Source: Archangium violaceum | Lineage (GTDB): Bacteria > Myxococcota > Myxococcia > Myxococcales > Myxococcaceae | Direction of reading: 5' to 3' | DNA length: 64,000 bases | Assembly: GCF_016859125.1 (NCBI RefSeq) | Contig: NZ_CP069338.1 | Location: 5,209,501-5,273,500, forward strand | In this document: piece after piece, positions 28,065 to 35,905 of the stretch | Layout: the number at the start of each line of letters is the position of its first letter | How positions within the stretch are numbered: position 1 is the first letter of the stretch | The notes under the pieces: generated by a model | The model's database searches: none | What the model was told of the DNA's origin: nothing | Seen by the model: only the letters and a program-made list of their open reading frames with translations | Program-made: the position numbers and the translations under genes

Positions 28065-29270
28065 TCAGAAGGTGCCGCTCAGCATCAGCCCGCCGCCATC
28101 GGGGCGGAACACGGGCGAGAAGCGGGCCTGGATGGCGGCGGGGCGCTCGGGGGGCGCGATGGGCGTGCCGTCCTCGGAGAGACCCAGGTTCGTCTTGAGC
28201 TTCTTGTTGTAGCCGTCGGCCAGCTCGCGCGCCTCGCTCGCGGTGACAGGGTGGGGATTGATGAGGATGGCCGCGGCCAGCGCGACGATGCCCGCCGTGG
28301 AGATACCCAGGCCCGTCAGGAACTTCGCCCGTTGCTCATCCTGGCGCGCCCAGTTGCGGTCGAAGCAGGCGCTGGAGCCGGCGTAGTCGTCATATCCAGC
28401 GCAGTCCTCCTCCCCGGCGTTGAGGCCATTGATGCCGAAGATGGCACCACCCACCAGGGCCGCTCCGCCCGCGATTCCGATGACCGTCTTGAGGGCGATC
28501 TTGCCCTGATAGGCTTGCACCAGATCCTCCCGGCCCACCTTTTTGTAGAAGGCGTCGCCCTGGAGCGGCCTCTTGAACTTCCCCTCATACGGCAAGGAGG
28601 TCTGGGCCACCACGGTGCCCGTTTGGCCGTTGAGCGCGACGAACTCGTCGAAGCCGATGTACTGCTGCTCGTACTGCTCCACGGGATCCGTGAGGGGCTT
28701 GGGCTTGGACGGGCGCGCGGGCGCGGCCGGTGGGGGATTCGCGGGCGCTGGCGGGGGAGTGGGCTCGGAGGCGGAGGCCACCTTCTGCTCGGGAGCCTGG
28801 GGCCTGGGCGCGAGCGCCGTTCCCTGGTTCGCGAAGAAGGAGCCCCGAGGCTGGCCGGCCGTGTCGTAGAGGGTGACCACGGCCTGGGTCAGCGCTCCGG
28901 AGGCATCCGGGAAGAGCCGCAGCACCATGACCCGGTCCACGGGGAAGCCCGCGCCGCGCTGGACGATGGCGGCGTCATCCAACTGCGCCACCGGGCCGAG
29001 TGCCTGGGCATTCATCACCAGCACGGCCTTGCCGCTGTTCCGCAACGCGGCCGCCAGGGCCTGCTCCGCCTGGGCGAGCTCGGGCGCCTCGGTGCCAGCG
29101 GGCACCACCATGTAACGGGCCGGAGGTCCGTCCAGGTAGGTGGCCACGGCTTCGGCGGGAAGGGTGGTGTTCCAGGACGCCTCCTCGGCGGCGAGCGCGG
29201 AGGAGCGGGGCACGGCGAGCAGCAGCACGAGTGAGATGAGGAGGGTGCGCAACATGTGTAACTGTTGCAT
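28065..29270 (-). CDS. Secreted/membrane protein with two C-terminal helices, unknown
   Basis: The product is 401 aa with a signal peptide (about 1-27). A globular N-terminal part (about 30-150) includes 'RVMVLRLFPDASGALTQAVV'. A Pro/Ala-rich linker (about 165-200) and 'PVEQYEQQYIGFDEFVAL' follow, then two hydrophobic helices (about 255-278 and 316-340) with a Cys pair between them. The C-terminal tail ends in 'RPDGGGLMLSGTF', ending in Phe. The topology suggests an envelope protein with an N-terminal periplasmic domain. No family is recognised. It is separate from the thiolase gene, which lies 90 bp downstream on the same strand. Confidence 0.6.
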   Translation of the reverse strand: MQQLHMLRTLLISLVLLLAVPRSSALAAEEASWNTTLPAEAVATYLDGPPARYMVVPAGTEAPELAQAEQALAAALRNSGKAVLVMNAQALGPVAQLDDAAIVQRGAGFPVDRVMVLRLFPDASGALTQAVVTLYDTAGQPRGSFFANQGTALAPRPQAPEQKVASASEPTPPPAPANPPPAAPARPSKPKPLTDPVEQYEQQYIGFDEFVALNGQTGTVVAQTSLPYEGKFKRPLQGDAFYKKVGREDLVQAYQGKIALKTVIGIAGGAALVGGAIFGINGLNAGEEDCAGYDDYAGSSACFDRNWARQDEQRAKFLTGLGISTAGIVALAAAILINPHPVTASEARELADGYNKKLKTNLGLSEDGTPIAPPERPAAIQARFSPVFRPDGGGLMLSGTF

Positions 29271-29371
29271 ATGAGACGCGGGGGGCTCGGAACAAGCCCC
29301 CCCCGCCCATGGCTCTCATCCTCTACGGACCAGGGAGCGCATCACCCAGGCCCGGATGCGCTTGGGCGCTG

Positions 29372-31525
29372 TTACTGGACCGTGAACTTCGTCGCGCAGC
29401 TGTTCCACACGTACCAGGTCGACCAGGCCGAGTTGGACACGCCGGTCGCCAGGCAGTAGGTGCCCGCGGCCATCGTCGACGGGACGGTGTAGTCGAACTG
29501 GAACGTCCGCGACTGCCCCTGCGTGAAGCTCTGATTCGCAATCGGGTTGTCGACGAGGGTGCTCGAGCCGGTGGAGTTGCGCACATCGAGCTTCACGTTC
29601 ACGCCGCTGGCGGCCGCGTTCGCCTGGAAGGTGCTGGAGAGCCGCACCGTTCCACCGCGGCTCACCGTCGTGGGGGAGGTCGTCGCGGACACGAGGGTGA
29701 AGCCGATGGTCGGAGCGGGCGCGTTGGAGACCGTGAACGAGGTCGCGCAGTTGTCCCAGAGGTACCACGGGCTCCAGGCCGAGTTCGTGACGCCCGCGGT
29801 CACGCAGTACGTGCCGTTGGCCAGGTTCGAGGGCACGGCGAAGGCGAACGGGTAGGTCTTGGTCTCCCCCTGGCCGAAGCTCTGGTTCACGAAGTTGAGC
29901 TCGCCCACGGTGGTGTTCGAGGCGTTGCGCACCGTGAGCTTCACGTTGCGGCCCGACGCCGCGGCGGCGGCCCGGATGGCCACCGAGAGGTTGACGGTCT
30001 GTCCCGGGGCCACGCTGGTGGGCGAGGCGGAGGCGGACTGCGTCGTGTACGCCTCGGTCACCGGCGCCGTCGTGCCGCCCGGCATCGGGTAGTTGCGCGT
30101 GTTGTCATCCAGGATCAGCACCCAGTCGTTCTTCGCGCCGCTGCTGGGAGGCGTGAACTGCCGGGTACCCGTGTTGGCGTAGGTGCCAATCGCCGTGGTC
30201 GCACCGGTGCGCGGGTTGTACCAGGTGGCGCGGACGGTCCCCCCGGTGAGGCGGCTCATGTTCACCGTGAAGGCCTGGCCGGACGAGCTGTAGACGAAGG
30301 CGTAGGTGCCATTCGCGTCACGCGTGGCCTGGATGCGGTGGGTGCCCGTGCTGGCGTCCGACGCCACCACGCCCTGGTCCGGGATGCGCGAGAGCATCGG
30401 ACGCGACTCGATGAGCTGGCGGAGGTACTTCATCTGCATCGCGCCCGGGTCGTTGATGCCCTGGTACCAATAGTTCTGGGGCTCGAACGCCGGCTTGCGG
30501 CCCGGCGCATACATCTGCCACACCGAATTGTGCCCGTAGGTGTGGCCGAAGGCTCCGGCGAACACGCTCCAGTACGCGTACTTCCGGATTTCGTAGTCGT
30601 CGGAGAAGCCGGTGCCCGCCCGGAGGCAGATCTGGATCTTCTCGTAGAGGGGCTCCCCATCCAGCGTGGGCTTCACCGGCGTGCGGTTGTAGTCGGACGC
30701 GATGTGGTTCCAGACGTCCTTGTTCAGGCAGTGGCCGTTCTGCTGCATGTTGAAGTCCAGCCACGGCTCGTTGTGGAACCAGGTAGCGGACTTCGTCCCA
30801 CCCTTCGGGTGGTAGGTCATCAGCACCTTGCTGTAGTCCTCGGAGCCCGAAACGCCGATGGCGATGCCCTTGGCCATCGCACGCCAGACGGCCTCGTTGC
30901 CGGAAGGGTCCACATCACCTCCGAGCACCCAGATGATGGGCTTGCTGGCGTAGCGGCTGCCCAGGAACCGGCCATACGTCTCGGCATGGGCCAGGGTGAT
31001 GTGGCCTTCCTTCACGAGGGTGCCCCATGTGGGGAGCAGCGCCGTGTAGATGCCGCGCGCCTCGGCCTCGTTGATGATGTAGTCGACGTGATCCCAGTAA
31101 TCGTACTGGGTGGCGTTGTTCGGGTCGCTGCCCGGCGTGACGTTGGGCTTCGTGTAGTCGAAGTTGACGAACGGGAAGTCGTTGTAGACGTTGTTGTACG
31201 CGCCGCTCTGGGGGCCGAGGGCGACCGCCTGGATGACGTTGAAGCCACGCTCCGCGCGGTTGTCCAGGTAGGTCTGGACCTCCGAGCGGTTGAGCCAGGG
31301 CAGGAGCTGCCAGGCCGTGTCCGCCATCCAGAAGAACGGGGAGCCGTCCGCCTTCACCAGGAACCGCCCGTTCACGCGCAGCTTGGGAAGCGCCGCCAGG
31401 GGGGCGGCGTCCGTGCCCATCGTGTCCGGTGTCGAGCCCGTCTCCGGCATGTCGAGCGGTGCCTGCTCGGCTCCACAGGCCGTCATCAGCGAAAGACACA
31501 TCAGGGATAGCAGCGATTTGCGCAC
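29372..31525 (-). CDS. DUF4038/GH140-like glycoside hydrolase lipoprotein with twin C-terminal beta domains
   Basis: The product is 717 aa from GTG 31525, which has GAGGGA 7 nt ahead and gives a clean lipoprotein signal (LMTAC, Cys17). The catalytic TIM barrel (about 45-400) opens 'RFLVKADGSPFFWMADTAWQ', then 'FNVIQAVALGPQ', 'PIIWVLGGDVDPSG' and 'KPTLDGEPLYEKI'. These fit DUF4038-type glycosidases (apiosidase relatives), with Asp and Glu in the last two as likely acids. A beta domain (about 405-480) follows, then two homologous repeats of about 110 aa (about 500-610 and 610-717). Each ends 'GTYC..(A/T)GV.NSAWS.WY.W..CAT.FTV'. The repeats probably bind polysaccharide. Confidence 0.8.
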   Translation of the reverse strand: MRKSLLSLMCLSLMTACGAEQAPLDMPETGSTPDTMGTDAAPLAALPKLRVNGRFLVKADGSPFFWMADTAWQLLPWLNRSEVQTYLDNRAERGFNVIQAVALGPQSGAYNNVYNDFPFVNFDYTKPNVTPGSDPNNATQYDYWDHVDYIINEAEARGIYTALLPTWGTLVKEGHITLAHAETYGRFLGSRYASKPIIWVLGGDVDPSGNEAVWRAMAKGIAIGVSGSEDYSKVLMTYHPKGGTKSATWFHNEPWLDFNMQQNGHCLNKDVWNHIASDYNRTPVKPTLDGEPLYEKIQICLRAGTGFSDDYEIRKYAYWSVFAGAFGHTYGHNSVWQMYAPGRKPAFEPQNYWYQGINDPGAMQMKYLRQLIESRPMLSRIPDQGVVASDASTGTHRIQATRDANGTYAFVYSSSGQAFTVNMSRLTGGTVRATWYNPRTGATTAIGTYANTGTRQFTPPSSGAKNDWVLILDDNTRNYPMPGGTTAPVTEAYTTQSASASPTSVAPGQTVNLSVAIRAAAAASGRNVKLTVRNASNTTVGELNFVNQSFGQGETKTYPFAFAVPSNLANGTYCVTAGVTNSAWSPWYLWDNCATSFTVSNAPAPTIGFTLVSATTSPTTVSRGGTVRLSSTFQANAAASGVNVKLDVRNSTGSSTLVDNPIANQSFTQGQSRTFQFDYTVPSTMAAGTYCLATGVSNSAWSTWYVWNSCATKFTVQ

Positions 31526-31584
31526 GGTGATTCCCTCGCGGTCGTACGAAGTTGCAGGAACATGCCGTCGGCGAGGTGTGCGCC

Positions 31585-31794
31585 TCATGCCGACGACACG
31601 AGCGCCTTATATTCTGGGTTGAAACGTTTGTCAGCTATTTCCAGTGTTCCTGAATTCCCAGGAGTCGAGAGTTGACGTCTGACTCTTGGACTCTCCTCGA
31701 CTGCGCCGGGGGGCCCGAGCTCCCGTACGGAGCGGGCGGCTCCTGGCGTCTCGACGAGGATGTCGGCCTCGGCCGGGAACTCGATGCCCCTCAT
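31585..31794 (-). CDS. Possible 69-aa protein, unknown
   Basis: ATG 31794 has a good GGAGAG ribosome site. The frame gives 'MRGIEFPAEADILVETPGAA' and ends 'RFNPEYKALVSSA'. There are no membrane helices. It lies just upstream of the DUF4038 gene (60 bp) on the same strand. With only 69 codons and no recognised relative, it could be chance. The 31.8-32.06 kb DNA beyond it shows nothing else. Confidence 0.35.
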   Translation of the reverse strand: MRGIEFPAEADILVETPGAARSVRELGPPGAVEESPRVRRQLSTPGNSGTLEIADKRFNPEYKALVSSA

Positions 31795-32063
31795 GATTTC
31801 TCTCCTGCGAGTGGATGACGGGAGCTCACGGCGCGCTTCACGGAGCCCCCGCGTGAAAGTCATCTCAAATGTTTCGGAACATTCGGAGAAGGCGCGGGTG
31901 GACGGGCAGTGGATGGTGGCCGGTGATGTATATTTTGGGCGCAGGGAAGAGTATCGCCCCGGCGGGGGGGCGGGGCGCGTGTGGGGCTGACAGCGTTCGC
32001 GCGGCCCGCGGAGCGGCTCTCGAGATGGGCGCCTGGTTCGTGATCGACGCTCCGAACTTCGAT

Positions 32064-32888
32064 ATGACCCGTACCGTGCTCCCCCCATTGCTCGTCATCC
32101 TGTCCCCCGCCCTGTTCCTGGCACAAACGGACGGCATCATCTTCGAGCCTCCGGATTATCTGCGAATCATGCTCGGGGGGGGCGTGAACCTCCTGCTCGG
32201 CGTGCTGGTGTGGCGGGCCAGCCGGTATCGGATCTCCTCGGCCATCCTGGCGCTCCTGGTAGGCGGGGTCTCGGTATGGCTCATCCTCCAGAAGCTCTTC
32301 CTCGGTCCTCTCGCCGGATACCTACAGTCCCATCACGGTGGGTCCGTTGCTTGCGGCTTGTTGCTGGTCGGTTTCCTGCCCACGCCTTTCCTATCGGTGG
32401 TCGGCATCGTTCAATGGGCGCGCCGGAGAAGACTCGCGGGGGCGGCGAGGGTCGACTCGTGGGCGACGTCCCTGGGGTCTCCGGTCTGGAAGGAGGCGGG
32501 CGGCATCCTCCTCTTCGTCCTGTTCTCGGTGCTGGCCTTCGCCATCGCCATCGACAACGACTCCAATGCCTTCGAGTTCAGCCCGGTGCCTCTGGCCATG
32601 GGGTTGCTCCTCCTGCTGGCCGCCCGGCTGTCGTGGGAATTCAGCCAGCACCAGGTTCCGGTCACCCTCCTGCTGTTCCTGGTCGGTGCGGTGATGGTGT
32701 GGTCCACCGCGATGGTGGAGTGCGTGTCAGACCTCGCTTTCAATGGCGAACTGCTCCGCTACTCCAATCCCCCCTTCGGCTGCGGACCCATGATGCCCTT
32801 CGTCCTGCCCCTTGCCGTCGTGTCGCTCGGGGGCCTCGTCCGGTGGGCGTGGCGCCGGTACTCGCGAATCTTCACACGACCCGCCTGA
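32064..32888 (+). CDS. Polytopic membrane protein, unknown
   Basis: The product is 274 aa from ATG 32064; ATG 32025 and a longer start at 31869 are open in frame, but the longer N-terminus is Arg/Gly-rich. About six to seven hydrophobic segments are visible, for example 'TVLPPLLVILSPALFL', 'GGILLFVLFSVLAFAIAI' and 'VPVTLLLFLVGAVMVW', ending in a basic tail. There is an acidic Asn/Asp loop after helix 5 (DNDSNAFEFS). No transport or enzyme motif is recognised. Confidence 0.6.
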   Translation: MTRTVLPPLLVILSPALFLAQTDGIIFEPPDYLRIMLGGGVNLLLGVLVWRASRYRISSAILALLVGGVSVWLILQKLFLGPLAGYLQSHHGGSVACGLLLVGFLPTPFLSVVGIVQWARRRRLAGAARVDSWATSLGSPVWKEAGGILLFVLFSVLAFAIAIDNDSNAFEFSPVPLAMGLLLLLAARLSWEFSQHQVPVTLLLFLVGAVMVWSTAMVECVSDLAFNGELLRYSNPPFGCGPMMPFVLPLAVVSLGGLVRWAWRRYSRIFTRPA

Positions 32889-32894
32889 GTCCTT

Positions 32895-33245
32895 CTACCC
32901 CTTCGGCGTGAGTATCGCGGCGAAGTCGATGAGCGTGAGCCCGAGGCCACCCGCCGCGACGGCGGCTCGACCACCGGCGCCACGCGGGCGCTCCCGCACC
33001 GTCTTCCAGAGCCACGCCGAGTCGAACGCGTCCGAGAGCGAGCGAGCCCACAGCCACGGGCGGCGGTCGCGCCGCGTCACGATTCCCAGACCGATGATGA
33101 CGTCGCGCAGTCCCGCGGCGCGCACGTGCGCGCTCCGGTCTCTCAGTTGGAGAAGGCGGCAGACGCGGTCCGCGAACGCCAGCAGGACGAGCCCCGAGCC
33201 CACGCTCCCCCATCCGAGTGCCCGCCGCAGTCGTTCATCGCCCAT
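32895..33245 (-). CDS. Small DUF4267-like membrane protein
   Basis: The product is 116 aa. ATG 33245 is selected by a GGAGGA site 7 nt upstream. It contains 'GSVGSGLVLLAFADRVCRLL', 'AAGLRDVIIGLGIVTRRDRR' and a C-terminal hydrophobic helix (GLGLTLIDFAAIL). The 'AAGLRDVIIGLGI' stretch recalls small membrane proteins annotated DUF4267 or cyclase/dehydrase-associated. Function unknown. Confidence 0.55.
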   Translation of the reverse strand: MGDERLRRALGWGSVGSGLVLLAFADRVCRLLQLRDRSAHVRAAGLRDVIIGLGIVTRRDRRPWLWARSLSDAFDSAWLWKTVRERPRGAGGRAAVAAGGLGLTLIDFAAILTPKG

Positions 33246-33429
33246 GTGGCAGTCCTCCAGCATCGGGAAGATGCGTGCGCGGGCCTGGGGCCGCCAACCT
33301 GTCCCACGGAAGCCGCCAGCTTGCTTCTGGAGCGGTGCGGCGACCCGGGTTGGCCCGCCTCGGGTGATGTTTGTCTTTTGTCGTGGGCATGGTCAGGGTG
33401 TCTCCAGGACGACGGAGGAGGAGGCAACC

Positions 33430-34302
33430 TTGAGGCCGCAGATGGAGCCGCGCTCCGCGCGCATCGGTGACATCCAAATGCGATGGTACGAGTATGGAGT
33501 GGGGCGTCCGCTCGTCCTTCTCCATGGCATTCCCACCAGCCCGAGGTTGTGGCGTCATGTGGTCCCCGCGTTGAGTGGCGTGCGGGTTCTCGCCTGGGAG
33601 CTCATCGGGTACGGTGGTTCCATTCGCGAGGGGCGTGGGCTGGACCTGTCCGTCGCCGCTCAAGCGCGCTACCTGCTGTCGTGGATGGACGCGCTCGCGC
33701 TCGAGCGCCCCATCCTCGTCGGACACGACCTCGGCGGAGGGATTGCGCAGATCGTCGCGACGCAGCGGCCGCTGGCTGGGCTCTTGCTCGTCAACTGCGT
33801 TGCGTACGACTCGTGGCCCATCCCCTCGGTGAAGCTCCTTCGCGCCATGGCTCCCCTGGTGCGGCGCGCGCCGAACGCCCTCGTGAAGTGGATGATGCGC
33901 TTGATGTTCGCGCGGTTGCACGACGACCCGAAGCGGGCGCGTGAGTCGCTCGAGGCGCACTGGAGCGACTACGCGAGGGAGAAAGCAGGCGCGGCGCTGG
34001 TCCGGCAGGCGCTCGCGCTCGATAATCGCGACACCCAGCGGATTGCACCCGAGCTCCGGAACGTGAAGGTGCCCGCGCGCGTCGTGTGGGGTACACGCGG
34101 CCCGCAGAGCATCGCGTATGCCCACCGGCTCGGGCGTGACCTCGGCGCGCCGGTCATCCCGCTGCGGGGCGCACATCACTTCGTCCCCGAGGACCACCCG
34201 GATGTACTCGCCCGGGAGATCCAAGCACTCATCGAGCAGGTAGAGCGGCCCTCTCCTGTTGTGCCTCGGATGCTGTCCCCCGAGGGCGATGCCGCACGGT
34301 GA
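33430..34302 (+). CDS. Alpha/beta hydrolase (haloalkane dehalogenase/epoxide hydrolase type)
   Basis: The product is 290 aa. The start is TTG 33430, preceded by a strong GGAGGAGG; an in-frame ATG is 12 nt later. Motifs: oxyanion HGIP (32-35), nucleophile elbow GHDLGG with Asp100 as nucleophile, and the general-base His in 'LRGAHHFVPEDHPD'. An Asp nucleophile marks the haloalkane dehalogenase/epoxide hydrolase branch rather than esterases. The helical cap is about 145-210. Substrate unknown. It is transcribed away from the DUF4267-like gene. Confidence 0.8.
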   Translation: MRPQMEPRSARIGDIQMRWYEYGVGRPLVLLHGIPTSPRLWRHVVPALSGVRVLAWELIGYGGSIREGRGLDLSVAAQARYLLSWMDALALERPILVGHDLGGGIAQIVATQRPLAGLLLVNCVAYDSWPIPSVKLLRAMAPLVRRAPNALVKWMMRLMFARLHDDPKRARESLEAHWSDYAREKAGAALVRQALALDNRDTQRIAPELRNVKVPARVVWGTRGPQSIAYAHRLGRDLGAPVIPLRGAHHFVPEDHPDVLAREIQALIEQVERPSPVVPRMLSPEGDAAR

Positions 34303-34490
34303 CGAGGGACGACGTATCCGGCGAAGTGAGGTGCGTGAGCCACTGCTCCGGGAGCCTCGCGCCAGGTGCCTGTTCCGGGTGGGAGCGGGCAGCCTGCCTG
34401 GCGTCGGCACACGGAAGGGGTGGCTCCATGCCTGCCCGTCAGGACGTGTCTAGCTTCGCATGGAAAGGTTTCACACCAAGGAGGCATCTG

Positions 34491-34892
34491 ATGGCACGTC
34501 AGGGATGGAAGGGATTTGCGCTCGTGGGGTTGCTCGGTGTGCTCGGTCTGGGGGCGGGCTGCCAGGATCGTCGGGAGGGAACGGTGCGGGATGAGGCCCG
34601 CCAGGTCGGACAAGAGGCACAGGAGTTCGGTCAGGGGGTGGATGAGGCAGCCCAGGAAGCGCGCGAGACGACCAATGAGGCCGTGCAGGGCTTCGAGGAG
34701 GGCGTGGGCGGTTCCGGAACGCAGCGGGAGGATGACGCCGTCATCGGCGACAACCCTGGTGTCATCAACGACGGCGAAGGCCCGCTGGAGAACAACCGGG
34801 GCCCGCTCGAGGAGGACAATATGGACATTGGCCGCAACCCGGGTGTCGTCAATGACGGCGAAGGTCCGCTCGAGCGGAATGAGAGCCGCTGA
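34491..34892 (+). CDS. Acidic repeat lipoprotein, unknown
   Basis: The product is 133 aa. An AAGGAGG site precedes ATG 34491. Lipobox LGAGC. An amphipathic, probably coiled-coil, stretch follows (about 30-75: repeated E-A-x-E-x pattern). Then there are two copies of a unit 'GxNPGV(I/V)NDGEGPLE(N/R)N' separated by about 28 residues. The extended acidic tail suggests a flexible envelope protein. No function assigned. Confidence 0.6.
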   Translation: MARQGWKGFALVGLLGVLGLGAGCQDRREGTVRDEARQVGQEAQEFGQGVDEAAQEARETTNEAVQGFEEGVGGSGTQREDDAVIGDNPGVINDGEGPLENNRGPLEEDNMDIGRNPGVVNDGEGPLERNESR

Positions 34893-35039
34893 CAGACCGG
34901 CTCATCCATGGGGCCAGGGGGGCCTGTTGCCAGACTGGCCTGCATGGAGCCATCCGGCCGGGTCCCCACCGGACCTGTCCTTCGCGACGATTCCGCTATC
35001 GCATGGCACGTCGCACCGTGCACTCCGAGGAGGATGGCC

Positions 35040-35753
35040 ATGGCGAGAACCGAGGACAGAACGAGCTCAGTGAACTTGAACAGTGCGGACGTGGAGGAGT
35101 TGAAGCTCATCGAGGGGATCGACAGCGCGCGCGCCCGTCTCATCCTCGAGCACCGTGAACGCCACGGTAGGTTCCAGAGCTGGGAGGAGGTCGAGCAGAT
35201 CCCCGGAATCGGCCCCGTGCTGATGGAGAAGGTCCGCGCGGTTGCTTCCTTGGGAGATGGGGCGGAAGGGGCGGAGCCTGTCGTGCCGACCGCCGCGCTC
35301 GAGGAGGTCGAGGTCCTGACGACGTTGGCACGGCTCGACCTCGAAGCGGCGTTGGCGTACGAGGCGTGTGCGGAGGTGGTGGAGATTGCCGACATTCGCG
35401 AGCACCTGTTGCAGTTCCGCGATGACCACCTCCGCCATGTCGATGCAATCAACCGTGTGCTGGAGACGCGCGGCGGGAAGGCCATCGAGCCGAGGTCGTC
35501 CGGGCAGTTGCTCCGGGGAATCGCGCGGGTGGCCTCCTCCCTGGGCTCCGATACCGGGCTCATCGCGCTGCTCACGAACGAGGAGTTGACCAACGAAACC
35601 TACGAGATGGTGGCCGTGCTGGACTGGGACAGCGACATCGAGCAGATGCTCGAGCGGCACGCGGCCGACGAGATGCGCCATTTCGAATGGCTGTCGGGTC
35701 AAGTGGGCGAGTTCGAGGAAGAAGCGCCCGAGCAGCCAGCGGCTCCCGTCTGA
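35040..35753 (+). CDS. Helix-hairpin-helix / ferritin-like domain fusion
   Basis: The product is 237 aa from ATG 35040 (GAGGAGG upstream; another ATG at 35034). Residues 11-70 are a ComEA-type double HhH: 'VNLNSADVEELKLIEGIDSA' and 'FQSWEEVEQIPGIGP'. Residues about 90-220 form a ferritin-like four-helix bundle with paired metal-ligand patterns: 'LDLEAALAYEACAE', 'FRDDHLRHVDAI', 'NEELTNETYEMV' and 'ERHAADEMRHFEWL'. ComEA HhH domains bind DNA without sequence preference; ferritin-like DUF2383/DUF892-type domains bind di-iron. The fusion could be a DNA-bound iron or peroxide protein, as Dps is, but this is inference. Confidence 0.75.
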   Translation: MARTEDRTSSVNLNSADVEELKLIEGIDSARARLILEHRERHGRFQSWEEVEQIPGIGPVLMEKVRAVASLGDGAEGAEPVVPTAALEEVEVLTTLARLDLEAALAYEACAEVVEIADIREHLLQFRDDHLRHVDAINRVLETRGGKAIEPRSSGQLLRGIARVASSLGSDTGLIALLTNEELTNETYEMVAVLDWDSDIEQMLERHAADEMRHFEWLSGQVGEFEEEAPEQPAAPV

Positions 35754-35905
35754 CGGTCGGGATACCCGGGCCCGTGGCGTGCTCCGCCATGGAAAGGTGG
35801 GCAGCTCCGCAGCGGAATCCTGCCGCGTGATTGGAGGCCGCCCACCTGCCTGGGGAGCGGGCTATCGTGTTGCATCGACAGCCCCACCTTCACATCAATT
35901 GTCCC

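Noticed and set aside
26757-31510. Long plus-strand open frames (over 700 codons) opposite thiolase, 28065-29270 and the DUF4038 gene
   Set aside because: They are antisense shadows: they span several unrelated genes and intergenic DNA without domain content.
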